Shown here: piece after piece, positions 7,465-15,039 of the stretch
How positions within the stretch are numbered: position 1 is the first letter of the stretch
How the letters are laid out: each line of letters opens with the position of its first letter
Source: Streptomyces sp. NBC_01016
Lineage (GTDB): Bacteria; Actinomycetota; Actinomycetes; Streptomycetales; Streptomycetaceae
Length of the DNA stretch: 64,000 nt
Reading direction: 5' to 3'
Assembly (NCBI RefSeq): GCF_026341035.1
Contig: NZ_JAPEOQ010000001.1
Span: forward strand, 5,208,001 to 5,272,000
Program-made: the position numbers and the translations under genes
The notes under the pieces: model-generated
The model's database searches: none
Told to the model about the DNA's origin: nothing
The model's input: the letters and a program-made list of their open reading frames with translations, nothing else

Positions 7465-8414
7465 CTCCGCCCCTCGGCGACATCGCGCACATCGGCCACG
7501 CCCAGCTGTTCACCCCGGACCTGGACGCCAGCGTCGGCTTCTTCACGGACTTCCTGGGCCTGACCGTCTGCGGCCAGGACGGCGACAGCGTCTACCTGCG
7601 CACCTTCGACGACTACGAGCACCACAGCCTCGTCCTCACCGCCCGCGACCAGCCGGGACTCGGCCGGATCGCGCTGCGCACCTCCAGCGAGGAAGCGCTT
7701 CAGCGTCGCATCAAGGCGGTCGAGGAGTCCGGCGGCACCGGACACTGGGCGGAGGACGAGCCCGGCATCGGCAAGCTGTTCGTCACCACCGACCCGGACG
7801 GCCACGAACTCGCCCTCTACTGGGACAGCGAGCACTACCGGGCCCCCGACGAGCTGAAGCCGGCCCTCAAGAACCAGCCGCAGGCCAAGCCCAACCGCGG
7901 CGTCGGCGTCCGCCGCCTCGACCACGTCAACTTCCTCGCCTCGGACGTCGCGCTCAACGCCGACTTCCAGTCGGACGTCCTCGGCGCCCGCCCCACCGAG
8001 CAGATCCAGCTCGACACCGGGCGCATCGCGGGCAAGTGGCTGACCTTCACCAACAAGTCGTACGACGTCGTCTACACCGAGGACTGGACCGGCGCCAACG
8101 GCCGCCTGCACCACATCGCCTTCGCGACCGACAACCGCGAGGACATCCTGCGCGCCGCCGATCTCGCCATCGACACCGGCGTGTTCATCGAGACCGGCCC
8201 GCACAAGCACGCCATCCAGCAGACGTTCTTCCTCTACGTCTACGAGCCCGGCGGCAACCGCATCGAGCTGTGCAACCCGCTCACCCGCCTCGTCCTCGCC
8301 CCCGACTGGCCGCTCATCACCTGGACCGAGGAAGAGCGCAAGAAGGGCCAGGCCTGGGGCCTGAAGACCATCGAGTCCTTCCACACCCACGGAACCCCGC
8401 CGATCAAGACCTGA
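7461..8414 (+). CDS. two-domain VOC extradiol dioxygenase (type I), candidate ring-cleaving enzyme of the gallate operon
   Basis: A 317-residue protein with two VOC modules, like catechol 2,3-dioxygenase (XylE). The C-terminal module carries the Fe(II) ligands: His155 in LDHVNFL, His218 of the HH pair in RLHHIAFAT, and Glu269 in GGNRIELC; the spacing between the last two (51) equals that recalled for XylE. The stretch EDILRAADLAIDTGVFIETGPHKHA also resembles XylE. It sits inside the galB-galC-galD operon with a four-base overlap, and no LigAB/DesB-type gallate dioxygenase is visible, so it is the obvious candidate to open the aromatic ring. If the substrate is gallate or a methylated/decarboxylated relative, the product would feed GalD. 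The substrate is inferred from context only. Confidence 0.82.
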   Translation: MTPPLGDIAHIGHAQLFTPDLDASVGFFTDFLGLTVCGQDGDSVYLRTFDDYEHHSLVLTARDQPGLGRIALRTSSEEALQRRIKAVEESGGTGHWAEDEPGIGKLFVTTDPDGHELALYWDSEHYRAPDELKPALKNQPQAKPNRGVGVRRLDHVNFLASDVALNADFQSDVLGARPTEQIQLDTGRIAGKWLTFTNKSYDVVYTEDWTGANGRLHHIAFATDNREDILRAADLAIDTGVFIETGPHKHAIQQTFFLYVYEPGGNRIELCNPLTRLVLAPDWPLITWTEEERKKGQAWGLKTIESFHTHGTPPIKT

Positions 8415-8488
8415 CCCCGACCGTCCCCGCGCATTCCACTCCACCCTTACCGGGCCGCCACCGGACCGCCCGGACGAGAGGAACAACG

Positions 8489-9850
8489 ATGTCCTCGCGT
8501 TACCGCTCCGCCCTGCCCAAAAACGCGGCCTCCGCCGTCGCCGCGGACCCGTCCCGCCGCAGCCGCACCATCGTCATCGCCCTGTGCTGGGCGCTGGTGT
8601 TCATCGACGGCATCGACACGTTCATCTACGGTTCCGCGCTGCCGCACATGCTCGGTTCGAAGGCACTCGGCCTGACCGACGCCTCCGCCGGTGACATCGG
8701 CAGCTACACCACCTTCGGCATGCTGGTCGGCACGATCCTCTCCGGCACCGTCAGCAACTGGGTGGGCCGCCGCAAGACCGTCTTCACCTCGGTCGTCGTC
8801 TTCACCATCGCCACCGTCGGCTGCGGATTCGCCCAGAGCGCCGGGGTCTTCGGCTTCCTCCGCCTGGTGTGCGGCTTCGGTCTCGGCGCGCTGCTGCCGA
8901 TCGCCATCTCGTACGGGATGGAGTTCACCACCGGCGCCCGCAAGGCGCTCGCGACCGGTGTCATCATGACCGCCCACCAGACCGGCGGCGCGGTCGCACC
9001 GCTGCTCGCGCTGTGGCTGATCGACGACTTCGGCTGGCGCTCGGCTTTCCTCGTCGGCGCGATACCCGCGCTGATCTTCCTGCCGCTGGCCCTGAAGCTG
9101 CTGCCCGAGTCGCCGACCAACCTGCTCACCCGCGGCCGTACCGGCGACGCGCAGGCCCTCGCGGGCACGTACGGCCTCGAACTGCCCGAGCCCAAGGGGC
9201 ACGCCGCCGACAAGCTGGAGAGCATCAAGGCCCTGTTCCGTGGCCGCCAGTGGCTGACGACGCTGTGCTTCTGGCTGACGTCGTTCGCCGGCCTGCTGCT
9301 CGTCTACGGGGTCGGCCAGTGGCTGCCGAAGATCATGGGCGACCTCGGCTACGACACCGGTGACTCGCTGCTCTTCTCGACGTTCCTCAACGTCGGCGGC
9401 ATCGTCGGCATGCTGGTCGCGGGCCGCCTCGCCGACCGTGTGGGCCCGCGCCGCATCGTCATCATCTGGTTCGCGCTGACCGCGGTCTTCGTCTACCTGA
9501 TGGGCGTACACATGTCGGTGGTCGTGCTGTACGGCGTCGTCTTCCTCGCCGGGCTGCTCCTGTTCAGCGGCCAGACGATGGTGTACGCGACGGTCGGCTC
9601 GCACCACGTCGAGGAGGACCGGCCCACCGCGCTCAGCTGGGTCTCCGGCATGGGCCGCTTCGGCGCCGTCTTCGGCCCGTGGATGGGCGGCCAGCTGCTC
9701 GCGGCCGGCCACGCGGACCTGGGCTTTTCGATGTTCGCCGTGGCGGCCGTGTTCGGCGCGGTGATGATGGCGCTGGCCGCGCTCACCATCAGGGTCCGGG
9801 CGAACCGGGGGAGCGGGGGCAGGAAGGGAGCGCCGGCGATGGCCGGTTGA
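8489..9850 (+). CDS. MFS aromatic acid:H+ symporter (AAHS type)
   Basis: A 453-residue membrane transporter with 12 predicted helices. Family marks include the first-helix acidic motif ALVFIDGIDTFIYGS (the AAHS DGxD motif), the loop 2-3 motif NWVGRRKTVF, and its counterpart RLADRVGPRRIVI in the second half. AAHS members carry 4-hydroxybenzoate, protocatechuate, gallate or vanillate together with protons. The ATG is preceded by GAGAGGAA. It follows the dioxygenase by 74 bases and ends at a strong bidirectional hairpin, making it the last gene of the operon. Gallate uptake is the natural role given the facing tannase. Confidence 0.88.
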   Translation: MSSRYRSALPKNAASAVAADPSRRSRTIVIALCWALVFIDGIDTFIYGSALPHMLGSKALGLTDASAGDIGSYTTFGMLVGTILSGTVSNWVGRRKTVFTSVVVFTIATVGCGFAQSAGVFGFLRLVCGFGLGALLPIAISYGMEFTTGARKALATGVIMTAHQTGGAVAPLLALWLIDDFGWRSAFLVGAIPALIFLPLALKLLPESPTNLLTRGRTGDAQALAGTYGLELPEPKGHAADKLESIKALFRGRQWLTTLCFWLTSFAGLLLVYGVGQWLPKIMGDLGYDTGDSLLFSTFLNVGGIVGMLVAGRLADRVGPRRIVIIWFALTAVFVYLMGVHMSVVVLYGVVFLAGLLLFSGQTMVYATVGSHHVEEDRPTALSWVSGMGRFGAVFGPWMGGQLLAAGHADLGFSMFAVAAVFGAVMMALAALTIRVRANRGSGGRKGAPAMAG

Positions 9851-9863
9851 TCCGTGCGTACGG

Positions 9864-9903
9864 CACTGTGGCCCGGCCCCTTCGCGGGGGCCGGGCCACA
9901 GTG
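9864..9903. terminator. bidirectional terminator between MFS and tannase genes
   Basis: A perfect 17-bp inverted repeat (CACTGTGGCCCGGCCCC at 9864-9880 and its complement at 9887-9903) with a six-base TTCGCG loop, located between two convergent genes. No long T tract follows, as is usual in Streptomyces. Confidence 0.85.
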
Positions 9904-9920
9904 GCTCGCGTGCGTCGCGC

Positions 9921-11492
9921 CTACTTCCTCTTGTGGCCCGTCACCTGGGCGATCCACGCGATGAAGTCCGCCGGATCGGTGTTGGCCCCGTGCCCCTGGT
10001 CCCAGTAGTAGAGGTGGTCGACCTTGTCACCGAGCCCGGCCGCACTCGCCGCGATATTGGCGGAGACGGTCAGCGACGTGTCGCTGTCCTTGGTGCCGAG
10101 CCGGATCCACCAGTGCTTGGAGCGACCGGGGTTGCGGCGTTCCAGGTGGTACATCGGGTTCATCAGGTCGAGCTTCTCGGGGATGTCCGACGCCACGCGC
10201 TTGCTGTCCAGACCGGACGTGTCGTGCCGCGCGCCGTACGCGGTGAAGTGCCGCGCCTCGGTGGTGCCCGCGCCGAACTCGTTGTTCTCCGGGGCGGACA
10301 GGTCGAACGGGTCGAAGGCGGGCGTGTCCTTCTTGCGCGCGCCCACGTGCGTGAGGAAGTCCTCCCACGTGAACGTGGCCCGCCCGCCGTGCCACGTGAT
10401 GAAGGTGTTGTCGGCGAGGTACGCGGCGCGGTCGCTGTCCGACAGACCCTTCAAATAGCGGGTGGCCGACGGCTGCAGATAGTGCGTCAGCAGATAGTCG
10501 TCGTAGTTCCGGGCGGTCAGCAGCCCGTGCCCGTCGATCCTGCGCAGCCTCAACGAGGCCTGGTACTCGGCGAATTGGGCCCGCAACTGCTTGGACGTCG
10601 CCTGGTCGACCTGCTCGCCGTTGCTCTGCTTGTTGGCGCCCCAGTTCCACTCGTACGCGCCGTCGGCGTGTTCCAGGTCGGCGATGGGGCACCAGGCGCC
10701 GGTCGCGAAGATCGCGTCGGAGGCGTCGGCCGCGCCCAGGTCGGCCAGGTACTTCGCGTAGATCCTGCTGTCGCCGGAGGCGCCGAGCAGCGAGGACAGC
10801 GCGCCGCCCGCACTGGTGCCCGCGGACACGATGCGGTCGGTGTTGCCGGGAATGCGGCCCTTGTTGGCGCGGACGTAGCGCACGGCGGCCTTCAGGTCGA
10901 CGATCGCGGCGGGCGCGGTGCCGTAGTACGTGCCGTCGTCGTCCTTGAGGGTGCGGCCGCGCGCTCCCGGTTCCACGACGACGTAGCCGGCGGCGAGGGC
11001 GAGCAGTTGGTTGGCGTTCATCGCGCCGCCACCGCCCGGCATGCCGCCGCCACCGCCACCGCCACCGCCACCGCCGCCACCGGGCATGCCGCCGCCCCCT
11101 ACGCCGTCCGCGTCCGCGACGGAGGACGGCATATAGCCGCCGACGGAGTTGGCGAACAGGATGGGCGCGTCGGAGGCGTCGATCGCCTTGCCGTCGATCT
11201 CCACCGGCTCACTCACGTTGAGGCTCTGGTACGTCTCGTCGACCGGCTTCGCGACATAGGTGATCGCCTTCCAGAAGCGGTACTTCACCTCCTTGTCGCC
11301 GTCGTCGGTGGTGACGGTCGTGGTCAGCTCCTTGTAGGCGTCCGTGTCGAACGTGAGGGCGCCGGAAGGCTCGTCGGGCGCGGTTCCGGTCGACGCCTGC
11401 GCGGACAGGGTGAGACCGCCTGCGACCGCGGCGCCCGCGGTCGCCCCGATCCCGATCACGACGTTTCTGCGCTTGATGGCCCTGTGCTTCAA
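9921..11492 (-). CDS. exported tannase, subtype B (tannin acyl hydrolase)
   Basis: A 523-residue secreted esterase. The N-terminus KHRAIKRRNVVIGIGATAG looks like a Tat-type signal (twin Arg) ending near AQA-S. The nucleophile elbow is GTSAGGALS with Ser227; His501 is in YWDQGHGANTD and the acid is in GTKDSDTS, the same order and motifs as the Lactobacillus plantarum tannase family. These enzymes release gallic acid from gallotannins and galloyl esters. Residues 131-156 are an almost pure glycine/methionine/proline loop encoded by GCC/CCA repeats. The start is TTG with GGGAG 7 bases upstream. It faces the gallate-type operon, and its promoter carries sequence like the GntR operator. Confidence 0.85.
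   Translation of the reverse strand: MKHRAIKRRNVVIGIGATAGAAVAGGLTLSAQASTGTAPDEPSGALTFDTDAYKELTTTVTTDDGDKEVKYRFWKAITYVAKPVDETYQSLNVSEPVEIDGKAIDASDAPILFANSVGGYMPSSVADADGVGGGGMPGGGGGGGGGGGGGMPGGGGAMNANQLLALAAGYVVVEPGARGRTLKDDDGTYYGTAPAAIVDLKAAVRYVRANKGRIPGNTDRIVSAGTSAGGALSSLLGASGDSRIYAKYLADLGAADASDAIFATGAWCPIADLEHADGAYEWNWGANKQSNGEQVDQATSKQLRAQFAEYQASLRLRRIDGHGLLTARNYDDYLLTHYLQPSATRYLKGLSDSDRAAYLADNTFITWHGGRATFTWEDFLTHVGARKKDTPAFDPFDLSAPENNEFGAGTTEARHFTAYGARHDTSGLDSKRVASDIPEKLDLMNPMYHLERRNPGRSKHWWIRLGTKDSDTSLTVSANIAASAAGLGDKVDHLYYWDQGHGANTDPADFIAWIAQVTGHKRK
11026..11098. repeat. poly-glycine-coding low-complexity tract in tannase gene
   Basis: A run of CCGCCA/CCGCCG triplets encoding GGGGMPG-type glycine repeats (about 24 residues), within the tannase reading frame. 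It is likely prone to slippage and length change. Confidence 0.85.
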
Positions 11493-11550
11493 CTCGTGGC
11501 TCCCGTGTGGCTCTTGGGGCGAGCGAGTCCCGTCCCCGGACCTACGGCAT

Positions 11551-11580
11551 CAACTGTCAACGTAAGTGTCAACAATTTGG
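11551..11580. promoter_or_regulatory. tannase promoter with GntR-operator-like repeats
   Basis: Two direct TGTCAAC heptamers at 11555-11561 and 11567-11573. On the minus strand the outer copy reads AATTGTTGACACTT, which matches 12 of the 14 bases of the palindrome core upstream of the GntR gene (4117-4130). TTGACA is also the sigma-70 -35 consensus, so part of the similarity may be promoter sequence. Confidence 0.5.
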
Positions 11581-11674
11581 GAGACATTCTCAGGAGGTGC
11601 TCAGGTAGATGAAGGTGGCGCTCCGGCACGAGTGGGGCGGCGGTCGCAATGCTGTAGCCGGTCGTGCGCTGCGG

Positions 11675-12283
11675 TCAGCCGCGCACCGCGGCCAGGCACG
11701 CGTCGTACAGGTCGATGATGTCGCCCTTGCCGCCGTTGTCGACCCAGGTCATCGATGCGGCATCCAGGCATGCGAATGCCGTCGCGATCACCGCGCGGGC
11801 CCTCGGGTCCGTACTGCCGGGAGCGATGCCCATGCGCGCCTCGATGAGCGGCAGTACGGCCTCCTGGAGGCGCATGCGCTTTTCGAGCCAACCGGCGCGC
11901 AGCGAGGCGGTGTTGTGCAGGAGGCGGAACCGCTCCAGGGCCTGCTCGCGGCTGTCGTGCAGCGCCAGTACGGCGGCGAGCCCCGCGCGCAGGGTGTCCC
12001 AGATGTCGGCCCCGGCGGGCTGCTCGTTGATCGCGTCCGTCAGGACCTGCCCGAACTGCTCCTGGCCTCCGCCGAGGAGGTCCTCCTTGGTGCCGAAGTA
12101 GCGGAAGAGGGTGCGCTGGGAGACGCCGGCCTCGCGGGCGATCTGGGCGGTGGTCGTCTCGTCGTAACCCTGCTCGGTGAACAGGTGCAGGGCCGTCTCG
12201 AGGATCTCCTTGGAGGCCAGTTGCCGCGTCCGGTCCCACAGTGTGGCCGGTGCGCCTGCCGCCGTCTTGGCTTCCTGCTTCAT
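11675..12283 (-). CDS. TetR-family regulator
   Basis: A 202-residue regulator. The N-terminal helix-turn-helix is clear (ALHLFTEQGYDETTTAQIAREAGVSQ followed by RTLFRYFGTKEDLL, residues about 28-72); the rest is a helical ligand/dimer domain typical of unclassified TetR proteins. ATG 12283 is divergent from the SDR at 12399, and two palindromic sites lie between, so it most likely represses the SDR and itself. The ligand is unknown. Confidence 0.88.
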   Translation of the reverse strand: MKQEAKTAAGAPATLWDRTRQLASKEILETALHLFTEQGYDETTTAQIAREAGVSQRTLFRYFGTKEDLLGGGQEQFGQVLTDAINEQPAGADIWDTLRAGLAAVLALHDSREQALERFRLLHNTASLRAGWLEKRMRLQEAVLPLIEARMGIAPGSTDPRARAVIATAFACLDAASMTWVDNGGKGDIIDLYDACLAAVRG

Positions 12284-12330
12284 GCCCTCAGGCTATCCCG
12301 GCACTGCCAGGGTGGCACTCGCACGAAGTT

Positions 12331-12363
12331 TGGCAGTCGCTGACAGGTTGACGTAGGCTGTCA
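12331..12363. promoter_or_regulatory. TetR operators between TetR and SDR genes
   Basis: Two overlapping inverted repeats: TGGCAG-TCG-CTGACA (12331-12345, one mismatch) and TGACAG...CTGTCA (12341-12346 and 12358-12363). They sit in the divergent promoter region and are the likely binding site of the adjacent TetR protein. Confidence 0.55.
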
Positions 12364-12398
12364 ATTCCTACCTCCGGCAGCACGCAAAGGGGCGCACC

Positions 12399-13112
12399 AT
12401 GTCTGCACCTGCAGCTTTGATCACCGGTGGAACCAGCGGTATCGGCAAGGCCACCGCTGAACTGCTCCGCTCACGCGGTTACCGCGTCATGGTCACCGGC
12501 GTCAGTAACGTCACCGAGGCCGGACTTCCCGAGGACGTCAAGGTGGTCCGGGTCGACGCGCGGTCCCTGTCCGACGTCGACGAGTTGATGGGCCAGGTGC
12601 GCCGCGAATTCGGCTCCCGCGACCTGCTGTTCCTCAACGCCGGCATTTCCCGGCCGGGCCCGATCGAGTCGACCGACGAAGATGCCTTCGACGCTCTCTT
12701 CGACATCAACGTCAAGGGCAACTTCTTCACCCTGCAAAAGGCGCTCCCGCACCTCAAGGAGGGGGCGTCGGTCGTGTTCACCGTCGGGGCCGGCGAAGGG
12801 ATCGGGGCCGCCATGACGGCCGCCAAGGGGGCCCTGCTGCCTCTCGTGAGGTCCCTCGCGCTCGAACTCGCCCCGCGCCGCATCCGCGTCAACGCCGTCA
12901 GCCCAGGGCTGATCGACACCCCCGCCTACAGTAAGTTGGGCGTCTCCCAGGAAATGGTCGACTCGTGGGGTGAGGGCGTCCCGCTGGGCCGCGTCGGCAC
13001 ACCCTCGGACGTTGCCGAGACCGTGGCCTTTCTTGCCTCGGACGCCGCCGGTTACATCACCGGCGAGAACCTCGCCGTCTCCGGCGGCATCGGCGTGCAC
13101 GCGGGCGCCTGA
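12399..13112 (+). CDS. short-chain dehydrogenase-like protein lacking the catalytic tyrosine
   Basis: A 237-residue classical SDR fold: the nucleotide-binding TGGTSGIG at residues about 9-16, NAG at about 84, and the PG motif in AVSPGLIDTPAY. However, the YxxxK catalytic motif reads MTAAK: Met139 replaces the tyrosine while Lys143 is kept, and the usual serine strand is VFTVGAGEG. It is therefore either an inactive, regulatory or NAD(P)-sensing member or an enzyme with different chemistry. The DNA is clean ATG ACG GCC GCC AAG, so this is not an obvious frameshift. Divergent from and probably controlled by the TetR gene at 11675. The stop is 15 bases from that of the convergent TetR gene. Confidence 0.87.
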   Translation: MSAPAALITGGTSGIGKATAELLRSRGYRVMVTGVSNVTEAGLPEDVKVVRVDARSLSDVDELMGQVRREFGSRDLLFLNAGISRPGPIESTDEDAFDALFDINVKGNFFTLQKALPHLKEGASVVFTVGAGEGIGAAMTAAKGALLPLVRSLALELAPRRIRVNAVSPGLIDTPAYSKLGVSQEMVDSWGEGVPLGRVGTPSDVAETVAFLASDAAGYITGENLAVSGGIGVHAGA

Positions 13113-13127
13113 CGATCCGTCCAGTTG

Positions 13128-13718
13128 CTAGTGGGGCAGCGCTCCCGCGACGGCGGACGTGACGACCCGGCGGACGTCCGCCTCCGCGGGCGGGCCGTCC
13201 TCCCGGTTCGCGTACAGCAGGTGGCCCGAGCCGATGAGGGTCAGGCCCAGGGAGTCGATGTCCGTGTCGGGCGTCAACCGGCCGGCCTGCCGCTCCGCTT
13301 CGAGGTACGAGCGGAGCATGGCGGTGGCGTCCGACAGGACCGTGACACCGGGCCGCCCGGCCGCCCGCAGTCGCGCGCGCAGGCCGTCGCGGAAGGTGAG
13401 CAGGCCGACCATGGCGACGACGACCGGCGTGAACAGGTCCGTCAGTGCGTCGGTGAGGAGGTCGACGACGGTACGGGTGCCGGCGGTAGCGACGAGCGCG
13501 GCGGCCCGTTCCTCCATGCGGCCCGCGCGGTCGATGACGAGGTCGGCCAGGAAGGCGTCGAAATCGGCGAAGTGGCGGTGCAGCACGCCCTTGGCGCAGC
13601 CCGCCTCCGTGGTGACCGCCCGGCTGGTGAGCGCGGCGGCCCCGTCCCGCATGAGGACGCGCTCGGCCGCGTCGAAGAGCTGCTCCCGCACATCGCGTAT
13701 GGCCACACCGGTCGGCAC
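13128..13718 (-). CDS. TetR-family regulator
   Basis: A 196-residue TetR regulator with N-terminal helix-turn-helix (LTSRAVTTEAGCAKGVLHRHFADFDAFLADLV). The GTG start at 13718 has GGAG 9 bases upstream on the minus strand. The divergent methyltransferase gene and two GTGGGC-N4-GCCCAC palindromes between the two genes indicate that it represses the methyltransferase. Ligand unknown; the C-terminal domain is a general one. Confidence 0.87.
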   Translation of the reverse strand: MPTGVAIRDVREQLFDAAERVLMRDGAAALTSRAVTTEAGCAKGVLHRHFADFDAFLADLVIDRAGRMEERAAALVATAGTRTVVDLLTDALTDLFTPVVVAMVGLLTFRDGLRARLRAAGRPGVTVLSDATAMLRSYLEAERQAGRLTPDTDIDSLGLTLIGSGHLLYANREDGPPAEADVRRVVTSAVAGALPH

Positions 13719-13770
13719 CTGCGCTTCTCCTTCGTTCGACTCGGCTCGGGGTTCGGCTCAGGGTAGAAGA

Positions 13771-13806
13771 GTGGGCGAGTGCCCACTATGGTGGGCGCAT
13801 GCCCAC
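13771..13806. promoter_or_regulatory. twin TetR operators, the second over the methyltransferase start codon
   Basis: Two GTGGGC-N4-GCCCAC palindromes, 13771-13786 and 13791-13806, with centres 20 bp apart. The second spans the ATG at 13799. TATGGT at 13787-13792 could be a -10 box placing the transcript start on the ATG (leaderless mRNA), in which case repressor binding would block the promoter directly. Confidence 0.7.
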
Positions 13807-14620
13807 TCGTGATGTGAAGCCCTCTGAGGCCGCTGCGAACCAACCGCACAAGGCCCGCGCCATGGCGGAGTCCTTCGGGGCCGACCCCGAGCGCTACGAC
13901 CGCACCCGGCCCCGCTACCCGGATGCCCTGGTCGCCCGGATCGCCGCCGCCGCGCCCGGCCCTGACGTCCTCGACGTCGGCTGCGGCACCGGCATCGCGT
14001 CCCGCCAGTTCCGGGCGGCGGGCTGCACCGTCCTCGGTATCGACGTCGACGCGCGCATGGCGGAGTACGCCCGCGGTCACGAACTCGACGTGGAAGTCGG
14101 CAAGTTCGAGACCTGGGACGCGGCGGGCCGCACCTTCGACGCGGTCGTCGCGGGACAGACCTGGCACTGGGTCGACCCGGTCGCAGGAGCCACGAAGGCG
14201 GCCGAGGTGCTGCGCCTCGGTGGACGCCTCGCCCTCTTCTGGAACGTCTTCCGCCCAGGGCCCGAGCTCGCGGCCGCCTTCGCCGCCGCCCACCGCGAGG
14301 CCCTGCCCGACTCGCCGCGCAACCCCTGGGCCCGCCCCACGCTCGACGCGTACGGGGCGATCTTCACGAAGGTCGCCGACGGGCTGCGCGACACCGCTCT
14401 GTTCGGCGAGCCCGAGGAGTGGCACTTCGACTGGGAGGCCACGTACACGCGCGACGCGTGGCTGGAACAGCTGCGCACCAGCGGGGAGGCGGGCACGTAC
14501 CGGCCGGAGCAGTTGGCGGACCTGCTGGCGCGCACGGGCGCTGCGATCGACGCGATGGGCGGCGAATTCACCCTGCCGTACACGGCGGTGGTGGTCACCG
14601 CGGAGCGCGCCGAAGCCTGA
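13799..14620 (+). CDS. class I SAM-dependent methyltransferase
   Basis: A 273-residue Rossmann-fold methyltransferase: the SAM motif I is VLDVGCGTGIASRQF (residues about 58-72), post-I acidic VLGIDVDARM, and motif III-like region RLALFWNVFRPG. It begins with FGADPERYDRTRPRYPDALV, a hallmark of the Methyltransf_11 group close to UbiE/trans-aconitate-type enzymes. The substrate cannot be told. There is no ribosome site ahead of ATG 13799, consistent with a leaderless message; ATG 13862 is an in-frame alternative. Controlled by the divergent TetR gene through overlapping operators. Confidence 0.85.
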   Translation: MPTRDVKPSEAAANQPHKARAMAESFGADPERYDRTRPRYPDALVARIAAAAPGPDVLDVGCGTGIASRQFRAAGCTVLGIDVDARMAEYARGHELDVEVGKFETWDAAGRTFDAVVAGQTWHWVDPVAGATKAAEVLRLGGRLALFWNVFRPGPELAAAFAAAHREALPDSPRNPWARPTLDAYGAIFTKVADGLRDTALFGEPEEWHFDWEATYTRDAWLEQLRTSGEAGTYRPEQLADLLARTGAAIDAMGGEFTLPYTAVVVTAERAEA

Positions 14621-14717
14621 CACCGGGGCCTGCGGCGCGGCCCGGCGGGGCGCTGTCGGCCCGATTGTCAGTGGTGGATGCTTCCCTGGAGTCGTAGCGG
14701 AAGGGGAAGCAGGAGTC

Positions 14718-14957
14718 ATGACAGAGGAAGCTCGGCGTCGGCAGCCCGGCCGGGACCTGTGTGTCCGACGGCATCCGGACACACAGGTGGAGTGCGTGCT
14801 CCCCGACACGCACTATCCGCACCCGCACCACGCGCTGGACGGGACGACGTGGCACGACGGGTTGTGCGGGGCCTGCCACGGGAGCGGGCAGCGCGAAGGG
14901 GAGGTGTGCGGGGATTGCCGTGGCGGCGGGTTCTGTCTGCTGGAGGAGCAGGAGTGA
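14718..14957 (+). CDS. small DnaJ-type zinc-finger protein
   Basis: A 79-residue soluble protein. It has a tandem CxxCxGxG pair in its C-terminal half, CGACHGSG then CGDCRGGG, the zinc-binding repeat found in the DnaJ central domain, and a His/Cys-containing N-terminal part (CVRRHPDTQVEC). There is no J domain. AGGAG ends 2-3 bases before the ATG spacer, supporting the start. It is a single gene in a short space between a methyltransferase and a TPR gene; function unknown, possibly a small metal-binding or protein-contact module. Confidence 0.7.
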   Translation: MTEEARRRQPGRDLCVRRHPDTQVECVLPDTHYPHPHHALDGTTWHDGLCGACHGSGQREGEVCGDCRGGGFCLLEEQE

Positions 14958-15039
14958 GGAGTCAGGAGTGAGGGGCCAGGCGTGAGAGATGAACGGGGGA
15001 GTTGACCCAGGTTGCTGGGCAGGGCCTGAACGGCAGCCG

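Noticed and set aside
9864..9903. Attachment site or IS end
   Set aside because: The inverted repeat is a compact 17-bp hairpin between convergent genes with no recombinase nearby; it is a terminator.
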